Positions 49,927 through 59,707 of a stretch of DNA of 64,000 nt are shown piece by piece. The stretch is from Lachnospiraceae bacterium. GTDB taxonomy: Bacteria; Bacillota; Clostridia; Lachnospirales; Lachnospiraceae. Position numbers and translations under genes: made by a program. A model generated the notes under the pieces. The model saw only the letters and a list, made by a program, of their open reading frames with translations, did not search any database and had not been told where the DNA came from. The stretch is taken from contig CAJTDD010000014.1 of NCBI GenBank assembly GCA_910574885.1, positions 53,726 to 117,725 of the forward strand, given 5' to 3'. Numbering within the stretch: the stretch's first letter is position 1; every line of letters begins with the position of its first letter.

Positions 49927-51105
49927 ATGGAATATACATTTAGCTCAGTTTTTTCATCCGCAACTTTTCCTGAATATACTTATGTTAATAGGAAAAGTTC
50001 TGGAGATTTTACATATGAAGAGAGGTTAAGGATGGCACTGGAACAAAGGGGGCATTTGATTGTCATAGACGGTCCGTCTAAAATTGGGAAAACGGTGTTA
50101 TGCGAGGCAGTAATAGGAAGAAATCTTATAGCAATGACGGGAAATGATTTCAAAGGAGAAAAAGATTTTTGGACGGTGGTCGCGAAGAAGGTGGATATTC
50201 CGCTGATGGGCGAAGTACAGAATGAAAATACTGTCCATGACCAAGGCGAGCAAATCGGAACGAGGTATACTTCTCAATACCAGACGAATAAAGAGCGTGT
50301 AATGGAATATTTCCTAAACAACAATAAAGTACTTTTGCTGGATGATTTTCATTATGCGGATGAAAAAATGCAGCATGATGCGGCTTGTCAGCTGAAGGAG
50401 GCTATTCGGTATAATTTAAAGGCAATTGTAGTGTCGCTTCCCCATAGAGTGGATGAGACGGTCAAGAATAATCCGGATTTACAGGGAAGGATTATGAATA
50501 TTACGATGCAGCCATGGAAAAGTAAAGAATTGGCGGAAATCCCAGAGAGGGGCTTCCATATGCTTGGCGTATATGCAACGCAAGATTTAATTGAAAGGCT
50601 TGTGATGGAATGTATTGATTCTCCGCAGACTATGCAATCTATTTGTGAGAGTATTGGATATTATATTGATGAAGACAAGGTACTAAAAGAAGAAGATATT
50701 GTAAAGAGCTGCTATTTAAGAGCTGATTTCCTCACATATCAGGAATTATATGCGAAACTGTTGGCCGGGCTTTCGTCCAGAGGGCAAAAGCGTGCAGTTT
50801 ATTATCTGGCTGATGGTTCAGAAGTAGACCGCTATGGCCTTGTGCTAGAGGCGTTGAAAATAGACCCTCCGTTAAAATCGATTTCCATATCGGAGATTTA
50901 CGAGCGGGCAAAGAAGATTTTGGATAAGACGAAAGAGATGCAGAAATTGACCACCCAGACAATCAGAGGGACGATGAACTCTATGTTGGTGATATTGGAA
51001 GAGAGTGGTTATGAAGCGGATAGAGTATTTGAGTGGAATGAAAATGTTTTGACTTTTAGGGAACCACTGTTTTTGTTTTATTTAAGATGGAGGAGAGATG
51101 AATAA
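49927..51105 (+). CDS. P-loop ATPase, second copy of the cassette C ATPase family
   Basis: The protein has 392 residues. It shares with the ATPase at 32338 the opening FPEYTYVNRKS, Walker A GPSKIGKT (49-56), Walker B VLLLDDFHYADEK, IVVSLPHRVDETVKNNPDLQGR and the end FREPLFLFYLRWRRDE. It is clearly a paralogue, not an identical copy. Its gene sits between map and pfkA, away from spmA, and runs opposite to the first copy. GGAGG lies before the ATG. It overlaps the small partner gene by eight bases. Confidence 0.8.
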   Translation: MEYTFSSVFSSATFPEYTYVNRKSSGDFTYEERLRMALEQRGHLIVIDGPSKIGKTVLCEAVIGRNLIAMTGNDFKGEKDFWTVVAKKVDIPLMGEVQNENTVHDQGEQIGTRYTSQYQTNKERVMEYFLNNNKVLLLDDFHYADEKMQHDAACQLKEAIRYNLKAIVVSLPHRVDETVKNNPDLQGRIMNITMQPWKSKELAEIPERGFHMLGVYATQDLIERLVMECIDSPQTMQSICESIGYYIDEDKVLKEEDIVKSCYLRADFLTYQELYAKLLAGLSSRGQKRAVYYLADGSEVDRYGLVLEALKIDPPLKSISISEIYERAKKILDKTKEMQKLTTQTIRGTMNSMLVILEESGYEADRVFEWNENVLTFREPLFLFYLRWRRDE

Positions 51106-51583
51106 GGAGCAATTAGTTCAAAAAGGGTGGGAAATAGATAAAATTACAGAGTTGAAAGAACTTTGTGGAAAGTATGAAGAGTGGAAAACAGAAGTTTTAC
51201 GATATGCAGAGGCAAGTGGGACGGATGTGGGAAAGTATCGGATGGCATTGCACGCGGTTAACGTCCCGTATGAATCTCGGGAAGATAAAATTGGCAAATA
51301 CCGTACTTCTATAAAGAAAGCAATCTGTTTTTTGCAGGACGAAAGTCAAAGCGTTAGACAGGATGAGGATGCTTTAGAAACAATTGTCAGGAATTTTGAG
51401 GAAGTGGATGCCATAATTGAGATAAAATGTACCGGCAAGAATCATACGGAGAAAAAAATCTTTCGTGAATTGGGCGAGGATGCATTTTTTTATAAATGTG
51501 AAAAATTAATCATGTATGTATATGACAAGCACAATATCATTCATGATATAGATAATTTTGTCAGGGCTTTAGAAAAAAAATAA
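51098..51583 (+). CDS. Shortened PD-(D/E)XK-like partner of the ATPase
   Basis: The protein has 161 residues, against 243 for the cassette C nuclease. The last ~65 residues correspond (AIIEIKCTGKN with Glu-x-Lys, then FYKCEKLIMYVYDKHN). The segment that carries the helix YDVQHLL and the metal-binding RSDIL in the other copy is missing: the sequence jumps from ALETIVRNFEEVD directly to IIEIKC. It may be an inactive or differently built nuclease. The ATG lies within the end of the ATPase gene. Confidence 0.65.
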   Translation: MNKEQLVQKGWEIDKITELKELCGKYEEWKTEVLRYAEASGTDVGKYRMALHAVNVPYESREDKIGKYRTSIKKAICFLQDESQSVRQDEDALETIVRNFEEVDAIIEIKCTGKNHTEKKIFRELGEDAFFYKCEKLIMYVYDKHNIIHDIDNFVRALEKK

Positions 51584-51688
51584 AGGATCGGCGGGAAAAA
51601 ATATTAAAGTATATGTGGAACAAAATAGAAAATTAATTTGACTTGGGGATTCTATGCATTTTTATATATTGCGGAAATAAAGAGGATA

Positions 51689-51717
51689 TTGTATGTATTA
51701 AGAAAATAGGTTATAAT
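51689..51717 (+). promoter_or_regulatory. Sigma-A promoter for pfkA
   Basis: TTGTAT (51689-51694) and TATAAT (51712-51717) are separated by 17 bases. The 85-base leader contains CAGCAGCAAAGC and GCTGCCC, which could form a weak hairpin. Confidence 0.65.
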
Positions 51718-51802
51718 CAGAATAAGTGTTCAGCAGCAAAGCTTACCGCTGCCCATAAGACACAAAGAATGTAGAATGACGGAAAGAAGAAAGGAGCGCC
51801 AC

Positions 51803-52885
51803 ATGTTAAGAATAGGAATGCTTACAAGCGGAGGAGACTGTCAGGCTTTGAACGCCGCTATGCGCGGCGTCGTAAAGGGAATCTGTTCCAAGAGGGACGA
51901 TGTTGAGATTTACGGGTTTCAGGAGGGGTATAAGGGACTGATTTATTCCAATTTCAAGATGTTGACTTCCAGGGATTTCTCGGGAATACTGACCGTAGGA
52001 GGGACGATCCTTGGGACATCCAGACAGCCGTTCAAGATGATGCGGGTGCCGGATGAGAATGGCCTTGACAAGGTGGAGGCTATGAAGCATACATATCATA
52101 AGCTGAACCTTGACTGTCTGGTGGTACTTGGAGGGAATGGCACCCATAAGACGGCAAATATGCTGAGGGAAGAGGGACTGCATGTTATTACGCTTCCTAA
52201 GACGATCGACAATGACCTGTGGGGAACGGACATGACCTTCGGGTTCCAGAGTGCGGTGGATATTGCGACGGATACCATAGACAAGATCCATACGACTGCA
52301 ACGTCCCATAGCCGGGTATTTATCGTTGAAGTTATGGGGCATAAAGTGGGCTGGGTGACTCTGCATGCCGGTATTGCCGGAGGCGCCGACATCATTATGC
52401 TTCCAGAGATTCCTTATGATATTAACGTGGTCGTTGACGCTATCAATAAGCGGAAGGCCGCGGGCAAGAAGTTTACGATTATTGCGGTGGCAGAGGGCGC
52501 TATTTCCAAAGAAGATGCGAAACTGTCTAAAAAAGAGCTGAAAGCAAAGAAGGAGAAGCAGAAATATCCGTCTGTTGCCTATGAGGTGGCGGAGAAGATT
52601 CAGAAGAGGACCGATCAGGAAGTGCGTATTACGGTTCCGGGACATACCCAGAGGGGCGGTTCTCCATGTCCGTACGACAGGGTGCTTTCTACAAGGCTTG
52701 GCGCTGCGGCGGCAGAAGCGATTCTGGACGGTGATTATGGATATATGCTGGGCGTCAAGAAGAATGACATCGTGCGCGTCCCGCTTTCCGAAGTTGCCGG
52801 AAAACTAAAATATGTCGATCCGAAATCCAGCATTATCAAAGAGGCTGAGATGACGGGCATCAGTTTTGGTATCAAAGAAAAGTGA
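51803..52885 (+). CDS. pfkA: 6-phosphofructokinase
   Basis: This glycolytic enzyme has 360 residues. TSGGDCQALNAAMRG opens the protein; the donor-specificity loop is LGGNGTHKTA and the catalytic loop LPKTIDNDLWGTD. Gly at the 104-equivalent fits ATP use, while Lys at the 124-equivalent is found in PPi and in group III mixed-type enzymes. AAAGGAG precedes the ATG at 51803; the upstream ATG at 51776 is rejected. A Lys-rich insertion (KLSKKELKAKKEKQKYP) lies in the middle. Confidence 0.94.
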   Translation: MLRIGMLTSGGDCQALNAAMRGVVKGICSKRDDVEIYGFQEGYKGLIYSNFKMLTSRDFSGILTVGGTILGTSRQPFKMMRVPDENGLDKVEAMKHTYHKLNLDCLVVLGGNGTHKTANMLREEGLHVITLPKTIDNDLWGTDMTFGFQSAVDIATDTIDKIHTTATSHSRVFIVEVMGHKVGWVTLHAGIAGGADIIMLPEIPYDINVVVDAINKRKAAGKKFTIIAVAEGAISKEDAKLSKKELKAKKEKQKYPSVAYEVAEKIQKRTDQEVRITVPGHTQRGGSPCPYDRVLSTRLGAAAAEAILDGDYGYMLGVKKNDIVRVPLSEVAGKLKYVDPKSSIIKEAEMTGISFGIKEK

Positions 52886-52927
52886 AAGATGACGGGGAGT
52901 ATGATAAGGGGAGGAGCTGTGTAGAAG

Positions 52928-54508
52928 ATGTCTTATATGGCATTGTACCGGAAGTTCCGTCCGGATGCGTTTGAGGATGTGAAGGGGCAGGACGCCATTG
53001 TGAAGACCTTGAAGAACCAGATTAAGGCAGAACGTATCGGACATGCCTATCTGTTCTGCGGGACGCGGGGGACGGGGAAGACGTCCGTTGCGAAGATATT
53101 TGCAAAAGCGGTGAACTGTGAGCATCCGGAGGACGGAAGTCCTTGCGGATCGTGTGCCATGTGCAAGGCAATCGCGTCGGGGGCGTCCATGAATGTAATT
53201 GAGATTGACGCGGCGTCCAATAACGGCGTGGACAATATCCGGGAAATCCGGGAGGAAGTTGCGTACCGCCCGACGGAGGGCCGGTACAAGGTATATATTA
53301 TCGATGAAGTCCATATGCTGTCTATAGGGGCTTTTAACGCATTGTTAAAGACTCTGGAGGAACCGCCGGAGTATGTAATCTTTATTCTGGCGACGACGGA
53401 GGCTCACAAGATTCCGATTACGATATTGAGCCGGTGCCAGCGGTATGATTTCAAGCGTATCACGATTGAGACCATTTCCGGGCGGCTAAAGGAGCTGATC
53501 GGGAAGGAGCAGTTGGATGTGGAGGATAAGGCGGTCCGCTATATCGCGAAGATGGCGGACGGTTCCATGCGTGATTCCCTGAGCCTTCTGGACCAGTGCG
53601 TGGCTTTCTATATCGGGGAGCGGCTGACTTATGACCATGTGCTGGAAGTCCTGGGGGCTGTGGATACGGAGGTGTTCAGCAGGCTCTTGCGGGAGCTGAT
53701 TTCCATGGATGTCCACAGGGTAATCGGGACGGTGGAAGAGCTGGTGATGCAGGGCAGGGAACTGTCCCAGATGGCGGCTGATTTCACTTGGTATCTGAGG
53801 AATCTTTTGCTGGTGCAGGGGTTGGAGCATATGGAGGATATTCTGGATGTATCGACGGAGAATCTTGCCCAGTTGAAAGAAGAGGCGCAGATGATAGACA
53901 GTGATACGCTGATACGGTATATCCGGATTTTTTCTGAGCTTACGAATCAGCTAAAATATGCCACCCAGAAGAGGGTGCTTCTGGAGGTAACGTTAGTCAA
54001 GCTGTGCAGACCGGCGATGGATATGAACCAGGACGCGCTGCTGGATAGAATCCGGGCGGTGGAGAAGCAGTTAGAGGCTGGTGTCTCCATGCAGGCGGCG
54101 CAGATGAAGGAGGCTTATGCCGGTCAGGAGGGTGCTTCCTCTGTGACCCAGGCGAAGCCGGAGCTTCCTAAGGCGCTGAATGAGGATGTTAAGGCGGTGG
54201 CGAAGGATTTCCGTTCGATTGTGAATGATGCTTCCCAGATGCTGAAAGTCTACTTGAAAAAGGCGAGGCTCAGCGCAGGGGAAGGAAACCGTCTGTTGAT
54301 TGTAATGCCGGATGAGATGAGCGCAGGCGTGGTCGGTTCTGAGGAGCATAAGGCTGAGATTGCGGACTTGATTCGGGAGAAGATTGGGAAACAGGTGGAT
54401 ATCGAAGTTCGTCAGATGGAGGAAGGAAGAAGGTTCGAGGATCATTTTGTGGATATTGAGAATCTGGAGAGTCTGATTAATATGGAGATTACGGTGGAAG
54501 ATGAGTGA
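52928..54508 (+). CDS. dnaX: DNA polymerase III subunit gamma/tau
   Basis: This clamp-loader ATPase has 526 residues. Walker A is GTRGTGKTS, the zinc module is NCEHPEDGSPCGSCAMC, and YIIDEVHMLS and LSRCQRYDF follow. Domain IV-V is short compared with E. coli tau. dnaX-ybaB-recR is the conserved order. GGGAGGAG lies before the ATG. Confidence 0.96.
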   Translation: MSYMALYRKFRPDAFEDVKGQDAIVKTLKNQIKAERIGHAYLFCGTRGTGKTSVAKIFAKAVNCEHPEDGSPCGSCAMCKAIASGASMNVIEIDAASNNGVDNIREIREEVAYRPTEGRYKVYIIDEVHMLSIGAFNALLKTLEEPPEYVIFILATTEAHKIPITILSRCQRYDFKRITIETISGRLKELIGKEQLDVEDKAVRYIAKMADGSMRDSLSLLDQCVAFYIGERLTYDHVLEVLGAVDTEVFSRLLRELISMDVHRVIGTVEELVMQGRELSQMAADFTWYLRNLLLVQGLEHMEDILDVSTENLAQLKEEAQMIDSDTLIRYIRIFSELTNQLKYATQKRVLLEVTLVKLCRPAMDMNQDALLDRIRAVEKQLEAGVSMQAAQMKEAYAGQEGASSVTQAKPELPKALNEDVKAVAKDFRSIVNDASQMLKVYLKKARLSAGEGNRLLIVMPDEMSAGVVGSEEHKAEIADLIREKIGKQVDIEVRQMEEGRRFEDHFVDIENLESLINMEITVEDE

Positions 54509-54565
54509 TGCCGCAGGATTTGGAGAATGACAGTGAAAAGATAGAATTCAGGAGGGTATGGATAT

Positions 54566-54922
54566 ATGGCAAAAAGAGGTGGATTCCCGGGAGGCGGAGC
54601 GATGCCGGGGAATATGGCGAATCTGATGAAGCAGGCGCAGAAGATGCAGCGTCAGATGGAAGAGCAGGCGAAGGAAATGGAGACAAAGGAATTCAGCGCG
54701 ACGGCGGGAGGCGGAGCGGTGGAGGCTACGGTTTCCGGAACGAAGCAGCTTATGAAGATCAGCTTGGATGAGGAAGTGGTTGATCCGGAGGATATTGAGA
54801 TGCTGGAAGATTTGATCGTGGCGGCTGTGAACGAGGCGCTAGAGAAGGTGGATGAGGCTTCTGCTTCCGCAATGTCGAAATTTACCGGCGGTATGGGCGG
54901 ACAGATCCCGGGATTATTTTAA
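54566..54922 (+). CDS. YbaB/EbfC family nucleoid-associated protein
   Basis: The protein has 118 residues: a Gly-rich N-terminus, then [27 protein letters not shown] and the YbaB core [30 protein letters not shown]. It binds DNA as a dimer. It lies between dnaX and recR. Confidence 0.95.
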   Translation: MAKRGGFPGGGAMPGNMANLMKQAQKMQRQMEEQAKEMETKEFSATAGGGAVEATVSGTKQLMKISLDEEVVDPEDIEMLEDLIVAAVNEALEKVDEASASAMSKFTGGMGGQIPGLF

Positions 54923-54938
54923 TACAGGAGCGTAGGAG

Positions 54939-55535
54939 ATGGATTACTATAGTAACCAGATTAGCAGGTTAATTGAGGAGTTGTCATGTCTCCCGGGCAT
55001 AGGTTCAAAGTCAGCGGCAAGGCTGGCTTTTCATTTGATTCATATGCCTGTAGAGGATGTGGGCCGTCTTGCGTCTACCATGGTGGAGGCGCGGAAGAAT
55101 GTACGCTACTGTAAGGCTTGCTGTACGCTGACCGACCAGGAGCTATGCCCCATCTGCAGTAACAGCAAGCGTGATCATAAGACGATTATGGTGGTGGAGA
55201 ATACCCGGGACTTGGCTGCGTATGAGAAGACGGGGAAATATGATGGGGTCTACCATGTGCTTCACGGGGCAATCTCTCCCATGCTTGGAATCGGGCCTGA
55301 GGATATTAAGCTGAAAGAGCTGATTGAGCGTCTTCAGGGGGAGGTGGAAGAGGTAATCATTGCGACGAATTCAAGCCTTGAGGGGGAGACTACGGCAATG
55401 TACATCAGCAAGCTGATTAAGCCTGCCGGAATCAAGGTCAGCCGGATTGCCAGCGGAGTCCCTGTGGGCGGAGATTTGGAGTACATCGACGAAGTGACGC
55501 TGCTTCGGGCTTTGGAGGGGCGTACACAGCTCTGA
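54939..55535 (+). CDS. recR: Recombination mediator RecR
   Basis: RecR helps load RecA in the RecFOR pathway. It has 198 residues: helix-hairpin-helix CLPGIGSKSAARLAFHL, the zinc finger CKACCTLTDQELCPIC, and a TOPRIM domain (MVVENTRDLAAYEKTGKYDGVYHVLHG). It starts 17 bases after ybaB. Confidence 0.97.
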   Translation: MDYYSNQISRLIEELSCLPGIGSKSAARLAFHLIHMPVEDVGRLASTMVEARKNVRYCKACCTLTDQELCPICSNSKRDHKTIMVVENTRDLAAYEKTGKYDGVYHVLHGAISPMLGIGPEDIKLKELIERLQGEVEEVIIATNSSLEGETTAMYISKLIKPAGIKVSRIASGVPVGGDLEYIDEVTLLRALEGRTQL

Positions 55536-55619
55536 GCCGATATACCGGGGATGGAGGCTGGCGTCTGGAACGATACGGGACAGTAAGTATACCGGAGACG
55601 GCGGGGCGGAGGTGGAAAG

Positions 55620-56732
55620 GTGAAGAAGAAAGTCACATCAACAGATATTGCAAAAGCGGCGGGGGTTTCCCAGTCTACCGTGTCGATGGTCCTGAATAAG
55701 AAATATAATGTTTCATTCTCCAAAGAGACCATAGACAAAGTAGAACGTGCGGCGAAGGAGTTAGGATATGTCCCGCCGAAACGTAAGACAAAAAAGGGAG
55801 TAAAAAAGGAAAAGCTTCTGGTGGTGTTCTGCTCGAATCTGACGAACCCTTACTATGTCATGCTGCTGCAAGGCATTGAGCTTAGGGCAAAAGAGCAAGG
55901 TTTCGGGCTGTTCGTGTGTAATACCCAACGGGATTTGAAGATGGAAGAGCGGTATCTGAAAATGATGTGGGAGCTTCGCCCCTTAGGAATCATCTATACC
56001 TGTAATCCCAGCCATTGTTTCATGGAGCTTGTAAAGGAACTGGCACAGAAAATCCCGGTGGCGGTTGTGAACAACCAGAATGAGAAGATGGATGTGGATG
56101 CGGTAGAACTGGATAATTCAAAGCTTGGGCGTATCATGGCAAGACATCTTTTGGAGCTGGGGCATCGGAAGGTGGCATATATCGCGCCGCCCCTGACTGC
56201 GCGCCAGAAGCAGCGTTCTAAGCGTGTGGAGGGATTTTTAAAGGAGTACGAGAAGGCTGGATTGAAGGGAAATGTGGTTATCAAAGCGGCAAAAGAAGAG
56301 CTTGACCTGAATGTTGCCCATATTGATTCAGAGTATAAGATTGGGTTCGACCTGACACGGGAACTACTGGGGGAAGAGTCGGGGATTACGGCAATCGTAG
56401 GATTGAATGATATGATTGCATTTGGGATTCTGGATGCGCTCCATGAGGCGAAGATACGCGTACCGGCCGATATGTCGGTCATGGGCTGTGATAATACGTT
56501 GTTTGCACGTATGCATAAGGTAGAGCTGACGACCATAGAACATTTTGTTATTTTCAAGGGACGGGATGCCTGTGATATTATTATGAAGAAAATCGCTTCC
56601 CACACCTCTTCTTATTCCGGGATTGAGCCGATTAGCACGTATCATGTAGAGTATGAACCCCAGTTGATTGTGAGGGGGACGACAGGATATGCGAGGGAAT
56701 CTGGAAAAGGGGTAAAAAAAAGAAAAAATTAA
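55620..56732 (+). CDS. LacI-family transcriptional regulator
   Basis: The protein has 370 residues. The helix-turn-helix is TSTDIAKAAGVSQSTVSMVLN, with the hinge region ERAAKELGYVPPKRK, then a periplasmic-binding-protein-like sensor domain. The start is GTG at 55620 with GGAGGTGG upstream. It is followed by the transaldolase and split transketolase genes, which it may control. The C-terminus is Lys-rich. Confidence 0.93.
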   Translation: MKKKVTSTDIAKAAGVSQSTVSMVLNKKYNVSFSKETIDKVERAAKELGYVPPKRKTKKGVKKEKLLVVFCSNLTNPYYVMLLQGIELRAKEQGFGLFVCNTQRDLKMEERYLKMMWELRPLGIIYTCNPSHCFMELVKELAQKIPVAVVNNQNEKMDVDAVELDNSKLGRIMARHLLELGHRKVAYIAPPLTARQKQRSKRVEGFLKEYEKAGLKGNVVIKAAKEELDLNVAHIDSEYKIGFDLTRELLGEESGITAIVGLNDMIAFGILDALHEAKIRVPADMSVMGCDNTLFARMHKVELTTIEHFVIFKGRDACDIIMKKIASHTSSYSGIEPISTYHVEYEPQLIVRGTTGYARESGKGVKKRKN

Positions 56733-56737
56733 TGTAT

Positions 56738-56774
56738 TCTCACAGATTATTAATAATAATTTGTGGGATTTTTC
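56738..56774 (+). terminator. AT-rich terminator after the LacI-type gene
   Basis: CACAGATTATTA (56741-56752) pairs with TAATAATTTGTG (56754-56765), followed by GGGATTTTTC. Confidence 0.55.
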
Positions 56775-56894
56775 TTTCTGGAAATCCGCAGAAGCCCGAA
56801 AGCCGGAGGCGGGGATTAACGGCAGAGGGGACGAGGCGGATATATAGAATAGATACTGTGGCTTTTCGTTTGGGAAGGGATTAATAATACATAT

Positions 56895-56920
56895 TTATTA
56901 ATTAGAAAAATTATTAATAA
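56895..56920. promoter_or_regulatory. Inverted repeat, candidate operator
   Basis: TTATTAAT (56895-56902) and ATTAATAA (56913-56920) form an inverted pair 13 bases upstream of the -35 box for the transaldolase gene. The low complexity of the surroundings makes it weak evidence. Confidence 0.3.
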
Positions 56921-56932
56921 AAATGCACACTA

Positions 56933-56962
56933 TTGACCAAAGTTCCAGAAATAAGTTATAAT
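56933..56962 (+). promoter_or_regulatory. Sigma-A promoter of the transaldolase/transketolase operon
   Basis: TTGACC (56933-56938) and TATAAT (56957-56962) are separated by 18 bases, about 60 bases upstream of the transaldolase ATG. Confidence 0.7.
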
Positions 56963-57024
56963 CTGACCATACGATAAATATAGTGTAGTTTTACAAATGC
57001 ATCATTTAAAAAGGAGGAAGAAAC

Positions 57025-57678
57025 ATGAAATTTTTCATTGACACAGCCAAGGTAGAGGACATTAAGAAGGCAAATGACATGGGAGTCATCTGCGGCGTGA
57101 CCACGAACCCATCCCTGATCGCAAAAGAAGGCAGGGTGTTCGAGGAAGTTATCGCTGAGATTGCCTCTATCGTAGACGGCCCGATCAGCGGTGAGGTGAA
57201 GGCTACGACTGTGGACGCAGAAGGGATGATTGCAGAGGGAAGAGAGATTGCAAAGATTCACCCGAACATGGTCGTTAAGATTCCTATGACGGTTGAGGGA
57301 TTAAAGGCTTGCAAGCAGTTGACGGCAGAGGGGATCAAGACCAACGTGACGTTAATTTTTACGGCAAACCAGGCGCTTTTAGCCGCAAGGGCGGGTGCGA
57401 CATACGTATCGCCGTTCCTTGGGCGTCTGGACGACATTTCCGTAAGGGGGACGGATCTCATTGCAGAGATTGCCCAGATTTTCCAGGTAGCGGGAATTGA
57501 GACGGAAATCATCGCAGCAAGTGTGCGCCACACGATGCATGTGACGGACTGCGCATTGGCAGGCGCTGACATTGCTACCGTACCATATTCTGTCATTGAG
57601 CAGATGACGAAGCATCCGCTGACTGACGCAGGAATTGCAAAGTTCCAGGCTGATTATAAAGCAGTATTTGGCGAGTAA
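57025..57678 (+). CDS. tal: Transaldolase (TalC/FSA-like type)
   Basis: The protein has 217 residues, the short transaldolase class. The Schiff-base lysine lies in VVKIPMT, and [38 protein letters not shown] and SVRHTMHV are conserved. Glu in SGEVKATT, instead of the Gln of fructose-6-phosphate aldolase, argues for transaldolase. AAAAGGAGG precedes the ATG. It is followed by the two transketolase halves, so the three genes make the non-oxidative pentose phosphate set. Confidence 0.93.
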   Translation: MKFFIDTAKVEDIKKANDMGVICGVTTNPSLIAKEGRVFEEVIAEIASIVDGPISGEVKATTVDAEGMIAEGREIAKIHPNMVVKIPMTVEGLKACKQLTAEGIKTNVTLIFTANQALLAARAGATYVSPFLGRLDDISVRGTDLIAEIAQIFQVAGIETEIIAASVRHTMHVTDCALAGADIATVPYSVIEQMTKHPLTDAGIAKFQADYKAVFGE

Positions 57679-57691
57679 GGGGAGGTTCAAA

Positions 57692-58528
57692 ATGGACAAA
57701 TTGGAGTTAATGAAGACGGCAAATGAAATCCGCAAGAGCGTCGTGACAGCCGTACACAGCGCGAAATCCGGGCATCCGGGCGGCTCTCTGTCTGCGGCAG
57801 ATATTTACACCTATCTGTTTTTTGAGGAAATGAACGTAGACCCGGCAGACCCTAAGAAGGCAGACCGAGACCGTTTTGTGCTGTCCAAAGGACACACGGC
57901 GCCGGGGTACTATTCCACGCTTGCGCACCGGGGATTCTTCCCGGTTGAAGACCTTACGACGCTGCGGAAAGTAGGGTCATACCTGCAAGGGCATCCGGAC
58001 ATGAAGCATATCCCAGGGGTGGATATGTCCAGCGGTTCACTTGGACAGGGAATTTCTGCGGCGGTAGGCATGGCGATTTCTGCCAAGTTATCCGGCGACA
58101 GTTACCGGGTATACACCTTACTTGGAGACGGTGAGATTCAGGAAGGGCAGGTATGGGAGGCGTCCATGCTTGCGGCGCACAGGAAGCTTGATAACCTTGT
58201 GGTCATCGTGGATAACAATAATCTCCAGATTGACGGTCCAATCGACGAGGTGAATTCCCCTTATCCGATTGATAAGAAGTTTGAGGCATTTAATTTTCAC
58301 GTAATCAATATTAACGGAAATGATTTCGATGAAATTGACGCAGCGTTCAAAGAGGCGAGAGAGACAAAGGGACAGCCTACGGCAATCATTGCGAAGACGG
58401 TTAAGGGCAAGGATGTTTCCTTTATGGAAAATCAGGCGGCATGGCATGGAAACGCCCCGAACGACGAGCAGTATGCGGTTGCTATGGCAGATTTAGAGAA
58501 AGTAGGTGAAGCATTATGTCAGATGTAA
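57692..58528 (+). CDS. Transketolase, N-terminal subunit
   Basis: This subunit of 278 residues holds the thiamine-diphosphate-binding half: SAKSGHPGGSLSAADIY and GDGEIQEGQVWEASMLAAHRK...DNNNLQIDG. The start at 57692 follows GGGGAGG; an earlier ATG at 57635 lies inside tal. It overlaps the C-terminal subunit gene by 13 bases. Split transketolases are usual in clostridia. Confidence 0.94.
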   Translation: MDKLELMKTANEIRKSVVTAVHSAKSGHPGGSLSAADIYTYLFFEEMNVDPADPKKADRDRFVLSKGHTAPGYYSTLAHRGFFPVEDLTTLRKVGSYLQGHPDMKHIPGVDMSSGSLGQGISAAVGMAISAKLSGDSYRVYTLLGDGEIQEGQVWEASMLAAHRKLDNLVVIVDNNNLQIDGPIDEVNSPYPIDKKFEAFNFHVININGNDFDEIDAAFKEARETKGQPTAIIAKTVKGKDVSFMENQAAWHGNAPNDEQYAVAMADLEKVGEALCQM

Positions 58529-59457
58529 AGAAAATCGCAACGAGAGAGAGCTACGGCAATGCTTTAGCCGAATTAGGAAAAGAACACGAGGATATCGTCG
58601 TGCTGGACGCAGACCTTGCGGCGGCGACTAAGACGGGCGTATTCAAGAAGGCGTTCCCAGAGCGCCACATCGACTGTGGAATCGCAGAGAGCAATATGAT
58701 GGGAGTCGCAGCCGGAATCGCTACTACAGGTAAGGTTCCCTTTGCAAGTTCATTTGCAATGTTCGCGGCGGGACGTGCATTCGAGCAGGTTCGCAATTCC
58801 ATCGGATACCCCAAGCTGAATGTGAAGATTGGGGCGACCCATGCAGGAATCTCTGTGGGAGAGGACGGGGCGACCCACCAGTGTAATGAGGATATTGCCC
58901 TGATGCGTACAATCCCGGGAATGGTGGTCATTAACCCGTCGGACGACGTGGAGGCAAAGGCGGCGGTGAAGGCAGCTTACGAGCATGTAGGACCGGTATA
59001 TCTCCGTTTTGGAAGGCTTGCAGTCCCAGTCATCAACGACAATGAAGATTATAAATTTGAGCTTGGGAAAGCGATTACGTTAAGGGAAGGGACGGACGTC
59101 GCCATTATCGCCTCCGGGCTTACGGTATCTGAGTCTCTTGCGGCGGCCGAGAAGCTGGCGGCAGACGGGATTCGTGCGGAAGTCATCAATATGCATACCA
59201 TCAAACCGCTGGACGAGGATGCTATCGTGAAAGCGGCTAAGAAGACCGGCAAGATTGTGACGGTGGAAGAGCATTCTGTCATCGGAGGCCTTGGCAGCGC
59301 GGTGTGCGACGTGGTGGCAGAGAAGGCTCCGGCAAAGGTGATGAAGATTGGCATTAACGATGTATTCGGCGAATCCGGCCCGGCTGTTCAGCTGATTCAG
59401 AAATATGGCCTGGATTCTGAGAGTATTTATGAGAAGATAAAAGAATTTTTGAAATAA
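58516..59457 (+). CDS. Transketolase, C-terminal subunit
   Basis: The subunit has 313 residues with the pyrimidine-binding and C-terminal domains: ATRESYGNALAELGKEHEDIVVLDADLA, HIDCGIAESNMMGVAAGIA, YLRFGRLAVP, and VEEHSVIGGLGSAV. It works as a heterotetramer with the preceding gene product. Confidence 0.95.
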   Translation: MSDVKKIATRESYGNALAELGKEHEDIVVLDADLAAATKTGVFKKAFPERHIDCGIAESNMMGVAAGIATTGKVPFASSFAMFAAGRAFEQVRNSIGYPKLNVKIGATHAGISVGEDGATHQCNEDIALMRTIPGMVVINPSDDVEAKAAVKAAYEHVGPVYLRFGRLAVPVINDNEDYKFELGKAITLREGTDVAIIASGLTVSESLAAAEKLAADGIRAEVINMHTIKPLDEDAIVKAAKKTGKIVTVEEHSVIGGLGSAVCDVVAEKAPAKVMKIGINDVFGESGPAVQLIQKYGLDSESIYEKIKEFLK

Positions 59458-59478
59458 AAAATATTCACTGACATGGAA

Positions 59479-59526
59479 GGTGGATGTCCCGGCGGATGAG
59501 ATTCGTTTCGGGCATCCGCCTTTTTT
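59479..59526 (+). terminator. Terminator of the tal-tkt operon
   Basis: GGTGGATGTCCCG (59479-59491) pairs with CGGGCATCCGCC (59509-59520), followed by six Ts. Confidence 0.85.
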
Positions 59527-59707
59527 GTATATACAATCCGGCATTCTCATGATAAAATATAAAAACTGACAATTTCGTTTGAGACAACCCGTCGAAAATA
59601 ACTTAAACGTGCCGGAAATTTCCAGGGACAAGTCCCACCGATTGATAAAATATGCAAAATCCATATGCTATCATTAGCAAAAATATGCAAAATGAGGTGA
59701 CAAGTGT

